NCBI RefSeq assembly: GCF_003369575.1
Contig: NZ_PIOC01000028.1
Location: forward strand, 69,346 to 133,345
DNA from: Oceanobacillus arenosus
Lineage (GTDB): Bacteria > Bacillota > Bacilli > Bacillales > Amphibacillaceae
DNA length: 64,000 nucleotides
Direction: 5' to 3'
Shown: piece by piece, positions 62,588 through 64,000 of the stretch
How positions within the stretch are numbered: the stretch's first letter is position 1
Layout of the letters: each line of letters starts with the position of its first letter
Translations under genes and position numbers: made by a program
The notes under the pieces: generated by a model
What the model was told of the DNA's origin: nothing
Seen by the model: the letters and a program-made list of their open reading frames with translations, nothing else
Database searches by the model: none

Positions 62588-63778
62588 ATGGAAAGAGTAG
62601 TTGGAACGGTTGTTAGAGGGCTGCGTGGTCCAATCATTAATCAAGGTGATAATATTGAGGAAATCGTTGTAGATAGTGTATTGCAAGCATCAAAACAAGA
62701 AGGATTTGAAATTCTGGATCAGGATATCGTTGCAGTTACAGAATCAATCGTTGCCCGTGCACAAGGGAATTATGCAACAATTGATGATATCGCGAAAGAT
62801 GTGGAATCCAAATTTGGTGACGATACAATTGGTGTCATCTTTCCTATTTTAAGCCGAAATCGATTTGCTAATAACCTTCGTGGGATTGCAAAAGGTGCAA
62901 AAAAAATTGTCTTAATGCTTAGCTATCCATCTGATGAGGTTGGTAACCATTTAGTGAGCATTGATATGCTTGATGAAAAGGGAGTCAATCCGTGGACAGA
63001 TGTGTTAACTGAAAAGCAATTCCGTGACTACTTCGGCTATTTAAAGCATACATTTACTGGTGTTGATTATATTGAGTATTATAAATCACTCATTGAAGAA
63101 TATGGTATTGAATGTGAAGTCATTTTCTCAAATAATGCAAAGACAATTTTAGATTATACGAAAAGCGTGCTAACATGTGATATTCATACAAGATTTAGAA
63201 CGAAGAAAATTTTGAATGAAAATGGTGGAGAAAAAGTTTATAGTCTCGATGATATATTAGTTGAATCTATTGACGGCAGCGGCTATAACGAAGAATATGG
63301 CTTATTAGGTTCAAATAAATCGACTGAAGAGAAGGTTAAGCTTTTCCCACGGAATTGCCAACCAATCGTTGATAATATTCAAACGATACTTAAAGAAAAG
63401 ACAGGTAAAAATGTGGAAGTCATGGTTTATGGCGATGGCGCATTTAAAGACCCAATCGGAAAAATATGGGAACTTGCTGATCCAGTTGTTTCGCCAGCAT
63501 ATACCGCGGGACTTGATGGTAGACCGAATGAAGTCAAATTAAAATACCTTGCAGATAACAACTTTGCAGATCTAAAAGGTGAGGAGCTTCAAAAGGCGAT
63601 ATCCGAATACATTGAGAACAAAGATGCCGATCTTGTTGGGGCAATGGAAGCGCAAGGAACAACACCTAGAAAACTTACCGATTTGATCGGTTCGTTAGCA
63701 GATTTAACTTCCGGAAGTGGCGATAAAGGGACACCATTCGTCTTTATTCAAGGTTATTTCGATAACTATACAAAATAA
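62588..63778 (+). CDS. CofE-like F420-0:gamma-glutamyl ligase family protein
   Basis: A 396-residue protein of the F420 ligase superfamily (CofE-like). VVGTVVRGLRGPIINQGDNI start, VVDSVLQASKQEG, QDIVAVTESIVARAQGNYAT (a KP-x-ES equivalent), VEVMVYGDGAFKDPIGKIWE and SPAYTAGLDGRPNEVKLKYL are the recognisable blocks. Archaeal CofE adds gamma-linked glutamate to F420-0. This longer Firmicute form lives in organisms not known to make F420, so the true substrate is open. ATG eight bases after GGAG. LysR gene divergent. Confidence 0.8.
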   Translation: MERVVGTVVRGLRGPIINQGDNIEEIVVDSVLQASKQEGFEILDQDIVAVTESIVARAQGNYATIDDIAKDVESKFGDDTIGVIFPILSRNRFANNLRGIAKGAKKIVLMLSYPSDEVGNHLVSIDMLDEKGVNPWTDVLTEKQFRDYFGYLKHTFTGVDYIEYYKSLIEEYGIECEVIFSNNAKTILDYTKSVLTCDIHTRFRTKKILNENGGEKVYSLDDILVESIDGSGYNEEYGLLGSNKSTEEKVKLFPRNCQPIVDNIQTILKEKTGKNVEVMVYGDGAFKDPIGKIWELADPVVSPAYTAGLDGRPNEVKLKYLADNNFADLKGEELQKAISEYIENKDADLVGAMEAQGTTPRKLTDLIGSLADLTSGSGDKGTPFVFIQGYFDNYTK

Positions 63779-63784
63779 TGGTGG

Positions 63785-63819
63785 AGCAATGCTAATCAGT
63801 CGATTGGCATTGCTTTTTC
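63785..63819 (+). terminator. intrinsic terminator
   Basis: AGCAATGC / GCATTGCTTTTT stem with an inner AATC/GATT, after the CofE-like gene. The remaining 180 bases to the window end show no gene. Confidence 0.8.
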
Positions 63820-64000
63820 ATCGTTTAAGACTCAATAAAATGGAGAGCTGCCGATAACATTTTCATAATGGCTCTTTTCGTATGATTTGTTGGTATTTAG
63901 ATAAACTGCTGATAACTTTAATTCAGAATTTCTTTGCCGAGGTCCGCAGCCCCCAAGAAACTCTACAGTTAAACTACCTATTTATAGATAGAGTTATGGT

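Overview
The window is AT-rich, densely packed DNA typical of a low-GC Gram-positive. Strong GGAGG-type ribosome sites, frequent TTG/GTG starts, and families such as CadC, AzlCD, Spx, CarD/YdeB, YerO/SwrC, DUF4256 and the SirTM operon point to a Bacillaceae member, perhaps near Oceanobacillus or Virgibacillus (inference from gene content only). It looks like chromosome with scattered mobile-element scars. I see no rRNA, tRNA, CRISPR array, complete insertion sequence or prophage.

Region 1 (1-10.8 kb): a cut DUF1232 gene; a DedA-PAP2 fusion whose PAP2 half has lost its catalytic histidines; a cadmium-resistance cadCA operon with two operators; a MarR regulator with a ring-cleaving dioxygenase; a YdcZ-type transporter; an XRE-cupin regulator divergent from azlCD; and an acetyltransferase. 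Region 2 (10.8-17.3 kb) is the best-defined system: a SirTM-type operon with an OYE flavoenzyme (divergent), a GcvH-like lipoyl carrier, a zinc macrodomain, a class M sirtuin, a lipoate ligase, a luciferase-like oxidoreductase and a DUF4256 protein. Together these should attach lipoate to the carrier, ADP-ribosylate it and reverse the mark.

Region 3 (17.4-33.9 kb): a ROK regulator with an MFS carrier and a broken HAD phosphatase; a UbiA prenyltransferase; DUF1456; a pentose-phosphate cluster zwf-gnd-tal-pgi; an MhqR-like MarR; and a methionine synthase-like protein under a LysR regulator. Region 4 (34-45.5 kb): a solo IS200/IS605-type right end; a TetR gene frameshifted in a poly-A tract, with identical 19-bp operators before it and before the next gene; an SMR efflux pair; phnDCEE with a textbook four-repeat Pho box; a YczE pseudogene; and Spx and CarD paralogs.

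Region 5 (45.8-64 kb): TetR-controlled efflux, UspA, a catalase, an acyl-CoA-dehydrogenase-fold enzyme, aldehyde dehydrogenase with DUF779, YerO-SwrC RND efflux, and a CofE-like F420 ligase divergent from a LysR regulator.

Cutting across the regions is a ~161-bp structured repeat present in five full or deleted copies. One copy sits inside the SirTM operon and forms the stop codon of gcvH-L. A second, unrelated Bacillaceae-type repeat forms the stop codon of the carD-like gene.
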